NCBI GenBank assembly: GCA_020881195.1
Contig: JAJIYL010000062.1
Coordinates: forward strand, 1 to 62,330
DNA length: 62,330 bases
Direction: 5' to 3'
Origin: Rickettsia endosymbiont of Pseudomimeciton antennatum
GTDB taxonomy: Bacteria; Pseudomonadota; Alphaproteobacteria; Rickettsiales; Rickettsiaceae
Within the stretch, counting starts at the first letter, position 1. Each line of letters starts with the position of its first letter. A program made the translations under genes and the position numbers. Under the pieces are notes generated by a model. It saw nothing but the letters and a program-made list of their open reading frames with translations, was not told the DNA's origin and did no database searches. Positions 9,154-16,636 of the stretch are shown in pieces.

Positions 9154-10152
9154 ATGATTGATATAAACCAACAACAAATATTAAATAAAATTTCAAATAT
9201 TACCTTTAGTGATAATACGAAATTAATCGATATTATATCTAATATTGTAATTAAGAATAAAAATATTGGTTTTGCTATTGATATTTTTGGTAAGGATTCT
9301 AAGGAAGTCGACGAAATAAAAATTAAAGCTATCAATAAATTAAATGAAATAGCTAATATTGGCAAAATAACTATCGTTTTAACGAGCAGCAAAAACTTAG
9401 CTAAGAAATCAACTAATCCAAAAGTTAAGCATTTCATTGATGGAGTAAAAAAGGTTATATTAGTGGCATCTGGTAAAGGAGGGGTTGGTAAGTCTACTGT
9501 AACTGCATTGATAGCCGAGCAACTAAATCTTGAGGGACACAAGGTAGGAATAGTGGATGCAGATATTTATGGTCCGTCAATTCCGCAAATATTTGGTATT
9601 AGTGATGTACCAGAAATAGTATATAATAAAATGACCCCTTTAAAATCACGGGGCATTGAAATTATTTCTATAGGATTTCTTATTCGCAATAATTCTGCTA
9701 TTGTTTGGCGTGGCCCAATGGCTAGCAAGACAATTTACCAGCTATTATCTCTCACTAATTGGCAGGAGTTAGATTATTTAATTATTGACATGCCCCCTGG
9801 TACCGGTGATATTCACCTAAGTATTTTAGAAAATTACCAATTAGATGGAGTAATAATAGTGACTACTCCACAAAAAATGGCAGCAATAGATGTCGTCAGG
9901 TCGATTGATCTATACAAAAAATTTAACTTGCCAATTTTAGGTATTATAGAAAATATGAGCTATTTAGTTGAAGCAAGTTCAGGAAAGAAAATCGAGATAT
10001 TTAGTGGCAATAGTGGAGAAAATTTTGCCAAAGAATATAATATACCATTAATCTGTAAGATTCCTATCGAACCAAAATTATCCGATAATTGTGATAATGG
10101 TATTAGTCTTACAGATATAATTAAACTACCAATAGATTTCCTGTATAGCTAA
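9154..10152 (+). CDS. mrp: Mrp/ApbC-type Fe-S cluster carrier ATPase
   Basis: P-loop ATPase of the Mrp/Nbp35 family that carries and delivers Fe-S clusters. The N-terminal 95 residues form a DUF59/MIP18-like domain; the ATPase follows with deviant Walker A ASGKGGVGKST (about residues 109-119), DADIYGPSIPQIFG, WRGPMAS and DMPPGTGDIHLS. Length (332) is normal. The stop is formed by the repeat motif TATAGCTAACC (TAT AGC TAA), so the final Tyr-Ser and stop may derive from an insertion. Fits with lipA and other Fe-S enzymes nearby. Confidence 0.92.
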   Translation: MIDINQQQILNKISNITFSDNTKLIDIISNIVIKNKNIGFAIDIFGKDSKEVDEIKIKAINKLNEIANIGKITIVLTSSKNLAKKSTNPKVKHFIDGVKKVILVASGKGGVGKSTVTALIAEQLNLEGHKVGIVDADIYGPSIPQIFGISDVPEIVYNKMTPLKSRGIEIISIGFLIRNNSAIVWRGPMASKTIYQLLSLTNWQELDYLIIDMPPGTGDIHLSILENYQLDGVIIVTTPQKMAAIDVVRSIDLYKKFNLPILGIIENMSYLVEASSGKKIEIFSGNSGENFAKEYNIPLICKIPIEPKLSDNCDNGISLTDIIKLPIDFLYS

Positions 10153-10162
10153 CCTGATTAGC

Positions 10163-10275
10163 ATTACGCTGCTATTAGCAAGGAGCTACTTTAGTAGCAG
10201 ATATCCTAAGCGTCATTGCACATCGACGTCCAAATTACCAGCAGAAATAGAGTTATGCAAGATATCTAATGACTA
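10163..10275. repeat. Decayed palindrome fragments
   Basis: Contains AGCAAGGAGCTACTTTAGTAGC from the dispersed palindrome, then CATCGACGTCCAAATTACC and AGCAGAAATAGAGTTATGC, a degraded right half of the palindrome found intact at 13296-13439. No coding potential. Confidence 0.55.
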
Positions 10276-10378
10276 TGATGAGAAATTCCATAGAACCCCT
10301 ATGAGAAAATAATTTAAATAGAAAACCATATTTTTATATGTATAATAATTATTTTTATGTTATTCTGGACGATAAGAC

Positions 10379-10660
10379 ATGCAATTTTCTTTTGAGTGGG
10401 ACGAGGAAAAAAATAAGGTGAATATTGAGAAACATCAAGTAAGCTTTTACGAAGCACAAAAAGCTTTTTTAGACTTAAATAGGATAATATTAGAAGATCT
10501 TGATCATAGCAATAACGAAGATAGATATTTTTGCTTAGGTAAAGTAAAAAAACATATTTTAACAGTTCGATTTACCACTAGAAATAATATCATAAGGATT
10601 TTTGGTGCAGGTTATTGGAGAAAAGGAAAAAAGATTTATGAAAAAGAAAATAAAATATAG
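10379..10660 (+). CDS. brnT: BrnT-family toxin
   Basis: RelE-fold ribonuclease toxin of a type II toxin-antitoxin pair. The 93 residues start FEWDEEKNKVNIEKHQVSF, the BrnT opening with the conserved Asp/Glu, Lys and His, followed by AQKAFLDLNRII and a hydrophobic strand (ILTVRFTTRNNIIRIFGAG). The usual ISARxAT segment is replaced by FGAGYWRKGKK, so activity is uncertain. Its end overlaps the downstream antitoxin by 23 bases, the normal BrnT-BrnA order. Confidence 0.82.
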   Translation: MQFSFEWDEEKNKVNIEKHQVSFYEAQKAFLDLNRIILEDLDHSNNEDRYFCLGKVKKHILTVRFTTRNNIIRIFGAGYWRKGKKIYEKENKI

Positions 10661-10868
10661 TGATGGTGAAATAAAAGAAGTGAAAATAATAAGTGACTTC
10701 TTACCAGCACCTGAGAATTTAATCCTAAAAGATAATACCGTTAAAATTACTATTTCTTTAAGTAAAGAAAGTGTTGATTTTTTTAAGTCTCAAGCGTCTA
10801 AACATCATATTCCCTATCAAAAAATGATAAAAACCTTATTAGATAAATACGTTAACCGTTATATGTAG
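10638..10868 (+). CDS. brnA: BrnA-like ribbon-helix-helix antitoxin
   Basis: Partner of the preceding toxin and probable autorepressor. Starting at ATG 10638, preceded by AAGGAAAAAAG, it has 76 residues; an in-frame GTG at 10602 is less likely because it lies further inside brnT. VKITISLSKESVDFFKSQAS is the strand plus helix of an RHH fold and HIPYQKMIKTLLDKYVNRY the second helix. The N-terminal half (YSDGEIKEVKIISDFLPAPE) should be the toxin-binding part. Partner assignment rests on context and fold pattern. Confidence 0.8.
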   Translation: MKKKIKYSDGEIKEVKIISDFLPAPENLILKDNTVKITISLSKESVDFFKSQASKHHIPYQKMIKTLLDKYVNRYM

Positions 10869-10949
10869 AATGTCACATTATAATTATACGTAATTCTGCG
10901 TTTTAAGACTCATACAATGATGTAAAATTATTTTTGGGTATTGGTAAAT

Positions 10950-11005
10950 TTACAATTGCTTCGTCGCTACTGAAGTAGCTCCTCGCTAATAGACGCTTGG
11001 GATAT
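10950..11005. repeat. Dispersed palindrome half-copy
   Basis: ATTGCTTCGTCGCTACTGAAGTAGC followed by TCCTCGCTAATAGACGC. This is the uninterrupted form of the site that carries the nested RPE at 4578. The tail CAGGTTAGTTATAAAA near 11020 is the associated motif. Confidence 0.6.
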
Positions 11006-11058
11006 CTAAAACCTTCTCAGGTTAGTTATAAAACAATTTGTTTAATAAGTAGGATTAT

Positions 11059-11985
11059 ATGTCAAACATAGTCAAGATAGAAGAAATGCCAACTATTAAA
11101 AGACCTGATTGGATAAAGGTTAAGGCACCAAATTCATATCAATATCATGAGACAAGAAAGATAATCGAGAATTTAAAATTAAATACAGTCTGTCAAGAAG
11201 CTGCCTGCCCTAATATAGGAGAATGTTGGGCAAAAAAACACGCTACAGTTATGATTTTGGGATCTGTCTGCACTCGTGCCTGCCGTTTTTGTAATGTTCA
11301 AACTGGTCGTCCCGATTTACTCGATCCACATGAGCCACAAAGATTAGCTCAAGCTGTGATGAAATTAGGACTCGAACATGTGGTAATTACTTCAGTTGAT
11401 CGGGATGATTTAGATGATGGTGGAGCTGAACATTTTGCTAATTGTATAAAAGAAATAAGGCTAGCCTCTCCTCATACCACAATTGAAGTTCTAACCCCAG
11501 ATTTTCTTAAAAAAGATGGAGCAGCTGATATAGTGGTATCAGCAAAACCTGACGTTTATAATCATAATGTAGAAACAGTACCTTCTTTATACAAAACTAT
11601 TAGACCAGGAGCTAGGTACTATAATTCACTAAGTCTTTTGCATAATGTAAAAAAATTAGATCCTGAGATTTTTACTAAATCAGGTATGATGGTTGGTCTT
11701 GGAGAATCAAGCGATGAAATTATGCAAGTGATGGACGATTTAAGAGAAGCTAAAGTTGATTTCCTAACTATCGGACAATATTTACAGCCAACCAAAAATC
11801 ATGCAGTAGTTGCTAGATATGTTTCTCCAGAAGAATTTAAATATCTTGAAAGAATAGCTAAAGTTAAAGGATTTTCGATGGTTTCTGCCAGTCCATTAAC
11901 CCGTTCTTCTTATCATGCTGGTGAAGATTTTCAAAAATTAAAGGATAACATTAAATCCAAGAATTATATAGCTAACCTGGGTTAG
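11059..11985 (+). CDS. lipA: Lipoyl synthase
   Basis: Radical SAM enzyme inserting two sulfurs into protein-bound octanoate. The 308 residues have both Fe-S motifs: [13 protein letters not shown] for the auxiliary cluster and CTRACRFC for the SAM cluster, followed by [19 protein letters not shown] and [23 protein letters not shown] supplies the C-terminal Arg-Ser-Ser motif. The last codons (ATA GCT AAC CTG GGT TAG) coincide with the TATAGCTAACC repeat motif, so the C-terminal tail appears to be repeat-derived. Confidence 0.95.
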   Translation: MSNIVKIEEMPTIKRPDWIKVKAPNSYQYHETRKIIENLKLNTVCQEAACPNIGECWAKKHATVMILGSVCTRACRFCNVQTGRPDLLDPHEPQRLAQAVMKLGLEHVVITSVDRDDLDDGGAEHFANCIKEIRLASPHTTIEVLTPDFLKKDGAADIVVSAKPDVYNHNVETVPSLYKTIRPGARYYNSLSLLHNVKKLDPEIFTKSGMMVGLGESSDEIMQVMDDLREAKVDFLTIGQYLQPTKNHAVVARYVSPEEFKYLERIAKVKGFSMVSASPLTRSSYHAGEDFQKLKDNIKSKNYIANLG

Positions 11986-12016
11986 TATTTATCCATAGTA
12001 AACTGGCGTCCGTCTT

Positions 12017-12161
12017 ATACCAGTTCTCGAAATTAATTTATGTTGGTAATTTGTGCGTCGATCCGGTACTTGCATCCTCACGTACATTTAAGTACGCTGC
12101 GGTGCTGCGTTCCGTGTCTCCTACAAATTCCTCAACCTAAATTAATTTCGAGAACTGGTAT
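12017..12161. repeat. Palindromic element C with locus-specific arms
   Basis: Arms ATACCAGTTCTCGAAATTAA (from 12017) and the complement ending 12161 are perfectly paired over about 23 bp. The interior carries the family core, here in reverse orientation: GTACTTGCATCCTCACGTAC, TTAAGTACGCTGCGG. It lies in the 325-bp gap 11986-12310 with dispersed-palindrome pieces on both sides (ACTGGCG, then TATTAGCGAGGAGGGC near 12163 and GACGAAGCAATCC near 12190). An open frame over 12040-12228 has no protein character. Confidence 0.75.
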
Positions 12162-12310
12162 TATTAGCGAGGAGGGCATAAGCACGACGAAGCAATCCAA
12201 GAAAATGGTTAGAAATGGACTCCCTTAGAGTCAATATAAACCATTATTTACATTGACTTCAATATCTATTATATCATAATTTTAACTTACAATAACTACA
12301 TTACAAATAT

Positions 12311-13198
12311 ATGAAAACTGTTTTACCTGAACGCTCCCTGATCATTCAAGAAAGACTTGATAATATTGTCAAAGAAATTCTACATGTGTCAGAAAAAAAA
12401 GTTGCGATGATTATTTTATTTGGCTCGTATGCCAGAGGCGATTGGGTACAAGATGAGTATAAAAAAGGTCATATTACCTATAGCTATCAAAGTGATCTCG
12501 ATATTATGTTGGTCATGAAGAAAAACAAATATGCCGGTCTTGCTGGGTTATCAATAGAAGATAAAATAGAAAAAAGGCTAGAGAGAAAATCATTAAGAAG
12601 CCCTTTTGATTTATGGGTAACTTTGGTGCTGGAATCAATCAAGACGGTAAATAGTCAGTTGGAAAAGGGGCATTATTTCTTTTCTGATATTAAAAAAGAA
12701 GGAATTCTTTTATATGATAGCGGTGAATTTCAGTTGGCGGAAGCTAAAAACTTACCCTGGGAAGAAAGAAGACAAATAGCTAAAGAAGATTATGAATATT
12801 GGTTTGCAAGAGGCACGGGTTTTTTTATGGGGGCAAATTTTTATTTTGAAAGGGGTGAGTATGCTATATCAGCCTTTTTACTTCATCAAGCTACCGAAAG
12901 CTTTTATAATGCTATCCTGTTAGTTTTTTCCGGTTATAAGCCAAAGTTACACGACATCAGAAAGCTAGGGAGTATATCTGGAAATTACAATGAAGAATTA
13001 TGGCAGATATTTCCTCATTCTAGCGTTGAGCAAAGGCAATGTTTTAGATTACTTGAGCAGGCTTATGTTGAAGCTCGCTATAACAAAGATTATAGAATAA
13101 CTAAAGAACAGCTACTTTACCTTATTGATAGGGTGGAACAATTAAAAACAGTGACCGAAAAAATTTGCTTGGAGAGAATTAATAAAGAGACAATTTAA
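12311..13198 (+). CDS. Nucleotidyltransferase-HEPN fusion protein (MNT-HEPN)
   Basis: The N-terminal half is a minimal nucleotidyltransferase with IILFGSYARGDW (about residues 34-45) and SDLDIMLVM supplying the two metal-binding Asp. The C-terminal half is a HEPN domain: ISAFLLHQATESFYNAILLV, KLHDIRKLGSI and EARYNKDYR, which resembles the RYxxxY/H end of HEPN proteins. Split MNT/HEPN genes often form toxin-antitoxin pairs in which the MNT part modifies the HEPN RNase; fused forms of uncertain role exist. A fragment duplicating its tail lies at 13977-14085. Function as a defence or TA unit is inference. Confidence 0.78.
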   Translation: MKTVLPERSLIIQERLDNIVKEILHVSEKKVAMIILFGSYARGDWVQDEYKKGHITYSYQSDLDIMLVMKKNKYAGLAGLSIEDKIEKRLERKSLRSPFDLWVTLVLESIKTVNSQLEKGHYFFSDIKKEGILLYDSGEFQLAEAKNLPWEERRQIAKEDYEYWFARGTGFFMGANFYFERGEYAISAFLLHQATESFYNAILLVFSGYKPKLHDIRKLGSISGNYNEELWQIFPHSSVEQRQCFRLLEQAYVEARYNKDYRITKEQLLYLIDRVEQLKTVTEKICLERINKETI

Positions 13199-13295
13199 GC
13201 CCCTTAAAATAGACAAAGTAGGTCTATAAACGCAATGACCTATAAGTTTGAGCTATTGGGACGTGTAGTAGTTTCGTTGTTATGAATATAACAAT
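13199..13295. other. Gap between MNT-HEPN gene and palindrome A
   Basis: Short AT-rich stretch with no ORF, no recognisable promoter, and no repeat that I could align to others in the window. Confidence 0.4.
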
Positions 13296-13439
13296 AGACC
13301 TCTTGCAAAACTCGCTTATGCTGAGGGATTTGGAGGAGACGCGGAACGCAGAACCGCAGCGTACTCTAGCGTACGTGAGGATTCGAGTACCGCATCGACG
13401 TACAAATCACCAGCAGAAGTAGAGTTTTGCAAGAGGTTT
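13296..13439. repeat. Palindromic element A with locus-specific arms
   Basis: 144 bp. Left arm AGACCTCTTGCAAAACTC (13296-13313) pairs with GAGTTTTGCAAGAGGTTT (13422-13439); pairing continues inward with TGCTGAGGGATTT against AAATCACCAGCA. Core includes CCGCAGCGTACTCTAGCGTA and CGTGAGGATTCGAGTACCGC. The right arm overlaps the stop codon of the RelE-type toxin on the minus strand, so it could act as a shared terminator. Confidence 0.8.
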
Positions 13440-13683
13440 AATCTTTGCGATGTTGAATTATTAGTATATTAATTGTCGTATCTATTATTTGATAAATCAC
13501 TCTATAATCACCAATTCTGAGGGAGCGGCAACCTTTGAAGCTATGTTTTAAAGGTTTACCAAATTTTATTGGATCAGATAATAGCTTTTTTTCAATGGTT
13601 ATCTTTATTAAAGATTTGACTGGTGTAGAAAGCTTAGGAATATCTTTGTGTATAACTTGATCTGAATAGAGGAGGTTATACAT
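13438..13683 (-). CDS. RelE/ParE-family toxin
   Basis: 81 residues with the RelE/ParE core: KLSTPVKSLIKITIEKKLLS (helices), FGKPLKHSFKGCRSLRIGDYRVIYQI (the R-x-L-R-x-G-x-Y-R-x-x-Y signature) and INILIIQHRKD at the end, in place of the common HR. Type II toxins of this fold cleave mRNA at the ribosome or block gyrase. It directly follows the antitoxin gene without a gap, giving antitoxin-toxin order. Its stop codon lies in the arm of palindrome A. Confidence 0.87.
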   Translation of the reverse strand: MYNLLYSDQVIHKDIPKLSTPVKSLIKITIEKKLLSDPIKFGKPLKHSFKGCRSLRIGDYRVIYQIIDTTINILIIQHRKD

Positions 13684-13899
13684 TTATTTCCAAGTGTCCG
13701 TATGATTAATCCATTCCTTAGTACTACATATCCTTTCATCTGCTAACTTAGCTAATATTTTGTCCTCTTGAAGTTCTAAACTAGTTATAATAAGACCTTT
13801 TGCTACTTTAGATAGGGATTCATTGTTGATTTTGGCAATATCTACAATTTCATCAAATATTTTCTCGTCTAAAGATACTAATAATCGTTTAGCTGCCAT
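13684..13899 (-). CDS. Antitoxin, RHH/RelB-like
   Basis: 71 residues starting MAAKRLLVSLDEKIFDEIVD, a strand-helix-helix beginning of ribbon-helix-helix DNA-binding antitoxins, then SLSKVAKGLIITSLELQED. The C-terminal part (ICSTKEWINHTDTWK) should bind the toxin. It is the first gene of the pair; stop and toxin start are adjacent (13684/13683). An excellent promoter with a dyad operator lies just upstream (13932-13960), consistent with autoregulation by the complex. Confidence 0.82.
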   Translation of the reverse strand: MAAKRLLVSLDEKIFDEIVDIAKINNESLSKVAKGLIITSLELQEDKILAKLADERICSTKEWINHTDTWK

Positions 13900-13931
13900 A
13901 AGATCACTCTAAATTTATTTGTTATGACTTA

Positions 13932-13960
13932 ATTGTATCACATATGATACAAAATATCAA
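13932..13960 (-). promoter_or_regulatory. Promoter with embedded operator for the RelE-type TA pair
   Basis: On the minus strand, -35 TTGATA (13955-13960) and -10 TACAAT (13932-13937) are 17 bases apart. Between and overlapping them is the dyad TTGTATCA-N4-TGATACAA (13933-13952), an eight-base perfect inverted repeat. Placement over the promoter is what is expected of a TA autorepression site. Confidence 0.75.
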
Positions 13961-13976
13961 TAAGGGAACTAACATA

Positions 13977-14085
13977 ATGTTGAAGCTCGCTATAACAAAG
14001 ATTATAGAATAACTAAAGAACAGCTACTTTATGTTATTGATAGGGTTAAAAAATTAAAAACAGTGAACAAAATTTGTCTAGACAA
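13977..14085 (+). pseudogene. Fragment duplicating the tail of the MNT-HEPN gene
   Basis: From ATGTTGAAGCTCGCTATAAC onward this stretch repeats 13065-13175 almost exactly for about 60 bases and then with scattered changes and small gaps (…AAACAGTGAACAAAATTTGT). It encodes the last part of the HEPN domain only. It shows that a second copy of the gene stood here, or that the tail was duplicated, with the RelE-type TA pair and palindrome A now in between. Confidence 0.8.
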
Positions 14086-14149
14086 TGAGAGCTGCTATGA
14101 TACTATTTCAATTATTACTTACCAGTGACATTTGAGTACTCACTTATAA

Positions 14150-14158
14150 AAGGAGGTA
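14150..14158 (+). promoter_or_regulatory. Orphan perfect Shine-Dalgarno
   Basis: AAAGGAGGT lies 40 bases upstream of the autotransporter ATG, too far for normal initiation, and no ATG, GTG or TTG follows at usable distance before a stop. It may be a relic of the gene lost between 13977 and 14197, or a standby site. Confidence 0.4.
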
Positions 14159-14197
14159 TTCACTAACTGAACGTAATAAATTGGAAGCAATATCAAT

Positions 14198-16372
14198 ATG
14201 CCAATATTAGATAAAACTTTTTCAGGAGTGAATAAGGTAATCAAATGCCTTATATTGAGTTGTTTTCATGTTAATATACTCTATGTTTCTGTAGCATTAG
14301 GACAACCCCCAGTTAAATATGTATCAAATTTTTTTAAAAGTATATGGAGGGATTTTGAAGAGAGACCTAAAATGCTAATTCCTGGTGGTGGTATGTTATT
14401 ACCTAGCAGGTCAGTTATTAACCAAAACACTGAACCTATAAAGCCAATATCACAGCCATCTGTTAATACGCCACCTCTAGCAGCGGTAGATGCATCTCAA
14501 AATAATTTATTAAAAGAGTCTAGTGATAATGATATATCTTATAATAATTACGGAACAGATTTAAGTGATCATGACACAGATTCTCTTGTTGATAGGAATG
14601 ATATACTCCATACTTATATAGAAATAGACCCAACTATTCCTGACAGTTATAGGGTAATAGAGTTAGATTATGACACAGATTCTCTCGTTGAGATTAATAA
14701 TAATTCTGATAATAGTTCGTTAATAGACTCTAGTGACCATGATGCGGATTCTCTTTTGGGTATTAGTAATATTCCCGATAATTTGTTCACATCATTAGAT
14801 TCTACCAATATCTCGAACAAACCAGTAACTAGTCAAGACACTGAACCTGTAATTCCAATTCACAACCATCCGAATGCTAATACGATGTTACCTTCAGCGG
14901 AAGTAGTCGTTCGAGAAGAACTAATCATTCCAGAAAGAGCAGTTGTTTTAGCAGAAGCACCAGGAGGAGGTGGTGGAGTACCGCCAGGAGGAGGTGGTGG
15001 AGTACCACCAGAAGGAGGTGGTGGAGTACCGCCAGGAGGGGGTGGTGGAGTACCGCCAGGAGGGGGTGGTGGAGTACCACCAGAAGGGGTAGTGGAGTAT
15101 CCACCAGGAGGGGTGGTGGAACACCCACCAGAAGAGGTAGTGGAGTACCCACCAGGAGGGGTGGTGGAACACCCACCAGAAGAGGTAGTGGAACACCAGC
15201 AGAAGGAGGTGGTGAAACACCAGCAGAAGAAGGTGGTGGAACACCACCTCCAAGAAAGTGGTGGTACACCGCCAGGAGGAGGTGGTGGAACACCACCAGA
15301 AAAAAAAGCCGTGCCAGCAATAGAAGCTGCATCTCCAGTAGATGTAACAACTAACCCCGAGAACATAGCAATAGCATTATTACAAAAACAAAAAGAAACA
15401 ATAAGAGTTGTTACCTTAGCGGTAAATGAAATAATTATATTATCTTATGAATTTGCAAACTCAACTATTGATTTAAGATTAACCAATCTAAGGCATTTAA
15501 ACAATCTTACTGCTCTTGCCGCTGGTGATGAAGCCAATATTGTTCCTAAAAATCTGTGGATTAGTGGTACAATAGGTACAGCCAAATATAATGGGGAAAG
15601 CATGTTAAGTGGCTATAGTGGTAGAACTAGTGCTACCACTATTGGAGGCGATATAGAATTGTCAAGTGGTAGCATTATTGGAGGAGCTTATAACTATGTT
15701 CTCGCTAATTTCAAATACAAGGAGCGTATTAACAAAGTTGCTGCCCATACCCACGTAATATCTATATATGGTCAAACTAACTTGTCTGAGAAATTAATAT
15801 TACAGGGATTTATTTCTTTCGCTTTGGGTAACGTTTCTGCAAAATTACCTGTACAAAATCAGCTAGTTAAAGCTAAATTTACTAATACTTCATATAGCAA
15901 AAAACTATTAGTTGCTTACAAGTCAAGGGTTGGTACAGTATTAATTACCCCACATATTGGGTTTAAGTGCGGATGGTACAATATTGCTGGATATGATGAA
16001 AATTTTGAGAGACAAAGTCTATCGGTTGCTGCTACTAATAATCAAAGGGCTTCTGGGGTTATAGGATTTGAAGTAATTATGCCATTGAAGATTAATAATA
16101 CTATCCAAGTGACTCCTGGATTACATATGGAAGCTGAAAAGTTTTTGCATAATAAACAACAAAAGCTTCGTATGCAGATAATGTCAGGTCAATCTAACAA
16201 CCGAGAGGAAGTATTCCTACTTGAAGAACCGGCTAAATACTACTATAAAATTGGTGGAACTATTAATATAAAACGTGGACCAACAGACATTATGGCAGTA
16301 TATGATTATTTAGTTTCTAATGCTAAATATTCCAGCCATCAAGGTTCACTAAAATTAAAATTATCATTCTAA
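14198..16372 (+). CDS. Autotransporter with Gly/Pro-rich repeat passenger (Sca-like)
   Basis: Probable surface protein of 724 residues. A hydrophobic segment at about 15-35 ending VALG looks like a long signal peptide. Residues about 105-200 hold acidic repeats (DHDTDSLVDRND, DYDTDSLVEINN, DHDADSLLG). Residues about 255-368 are 8-residue repeats, GGGGVPPG/E and then GVVEHPPE-type. From about 450 to the end the pattern is an autotransporter barrel: WISGTIGTAKYNG, GGDIELSSGSIIGGAY, alternating strands, last residues LKLKLSF with terminal Phe. Rickettsia Sca proteins share this plan; Pro-rich repeats occur in actin-active members such as Sca2 and RickA, but I see no clear WH2 motif. Close SD is weak (GGAAG). 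Confidence 0.8.
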   Translation: MPILDKTFSGVNKVIKCLILSCFHVNILYVSVALGQPPVKYVSNFFKSIWRDFEERPKMLIPGGGMLLPSRSVINQNTEPIKPISQPSVNTPPLAAVDASQNNLLKESSDNDISYNNYGTDLSDHDTDSLVDRNDILHTYIEIDPTIPDSYRVIELDYDTDSLVEINNNSDNSSLIDSSDHDADSLLGISNIPDNLFTSLDSTNISNKPVTSQDTEPVIPIHNHPNANTMLPSAEVVVREELIIPERAVVLAEAPGGGGGVPPGGGGGVPPEGGGGVPPGGGGGVPPGGGGGVPPEGVVEYPPGGVVEHPPEEVVEYPPGGVVEHPPEEVVEHQQKEVVKHQQKKVVEHHLQESGGTPPGGGGGTPPEKKAVPAIEAASPVDVTTNPENIAIALLQKQKETIRVVTLAVNEIIILSYEFANSTIDLRLTNLRHLNNLTALAAGDEANIVPKNLWISGTIGTAKYNGESMLSGYSGRTSATTIGGDIELSSGSIIGGAYNYVLANFKYKERINKVAAHTHVISIYGQTNLSEKLILQGFISFALGNVSAKLPVQNQLVKAKFTNTSYSKKLLVAYKSRVGTVLITPHIGFKCGWYNIAGYDENFERQSLSVAATNNQRASGVIGFEVIMPLKINNTIQVTPGLHMEAEKFLHNKQQKLRMQIMSGQSNNREEVFLLEEPAKYYYKIGGTINIKRGPTDIMAVYDYLVSNAKYSSHQGSLKLKLSF
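14960..15300 (+). repeat. 24-bp tandem repeats in the autotransporter passenger
   Basis: About 14 units of 24 bp. Units of the type GGAGGWGGTGGTGGAGTACC-RCCA are read Gly-Gly-Gly-Gly-Val-Pro-Pro; middle units have lost one G and gained one C within the unit, so they are read Gly-Val-Val-Glu-His/Tyr-Pro-Pro-Glu. The original frame returns before 15265 (SGGTPPGGGGGTPP). The antisense frames are open through the array but are by-products of the repeat. Confidence 0.85.
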
Positions 16373-16574
16373 GATTATTGTTTTCTTAAGTTGACGCCCA
16401 TGTGTAATGACGAGAGTGCTACGTGGTATCGCTAATAGCACCAGGCTATTTTCCCTATGACTTTTAAATGTCATGCGTAAGGTGAGTTAGCTATATAGTC
16501 ACAAAATTAGCTTTTTGCATAGGCTAAAAGAATAATTTTTATAAAAAAATAATAACTTCTTTGCTAATATGTGC
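16373..16574. other. Intergenic region with degraded dispersed palindrome
   Basis: About 16395-16490 carries remnants (TGTAATGACGAGAGTGCTAC, TATCGCTAATAGCACCAGGC, ATGCGTAAGGTGAGTTAGC) also seen near 4,265 and 25,120. The rest is AT-rich upstream DNA of virB8; TAGAAT at 16575-16580 is a possible -10, in the same context (…AATCCGATATTA) as the TATAAT box at 25191. Confidence 0.45.
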
Positions 16575-16586
16575 TAGAATCCGATA

Positions 16587-16610
16587 TTAGGTTCTGTGTA
16601 CAGAACCTAA
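16587..16610 (+). promoter_or_regulatory. 24-bp dyad upstream of virB8
   Basis: TTAGGTTCTGT-GT-ACAGAACCTAA: eleven-base perfect arms with a 2-bp centre. It lies just downstream of the possible -10 at 16575 and 27 bases before the virB8 ATG. With so small a centre it is more likely a protein-binding operator than an RNA hairpin, but no regulator is identified. Confidence 0.55.
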
Positions 16611-16636
16611 GTAAGGTAATCAATTATTTTAGGCTA

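Noticed and set aside
12040..12228. ORF within palindrome C
   Set aside because: It consists of the palindrome and neighbouring dispersed repeat, with no conserved features and no ribosome site.
14860..15366. Three antisense frames over the autotransporter repeats (Pro/Gly/Ser-rich or Leu-rich)
   Set aside because: They are translations of the same 24-bp repeat on the other strand; period 24 keeps every frame open.
16571..16636. GTG start for virB8 at 16571
   Set aside because: It overlaps a probable -10 region and precedes the dyad at 16587; ATG 16637 begins the conserved part.
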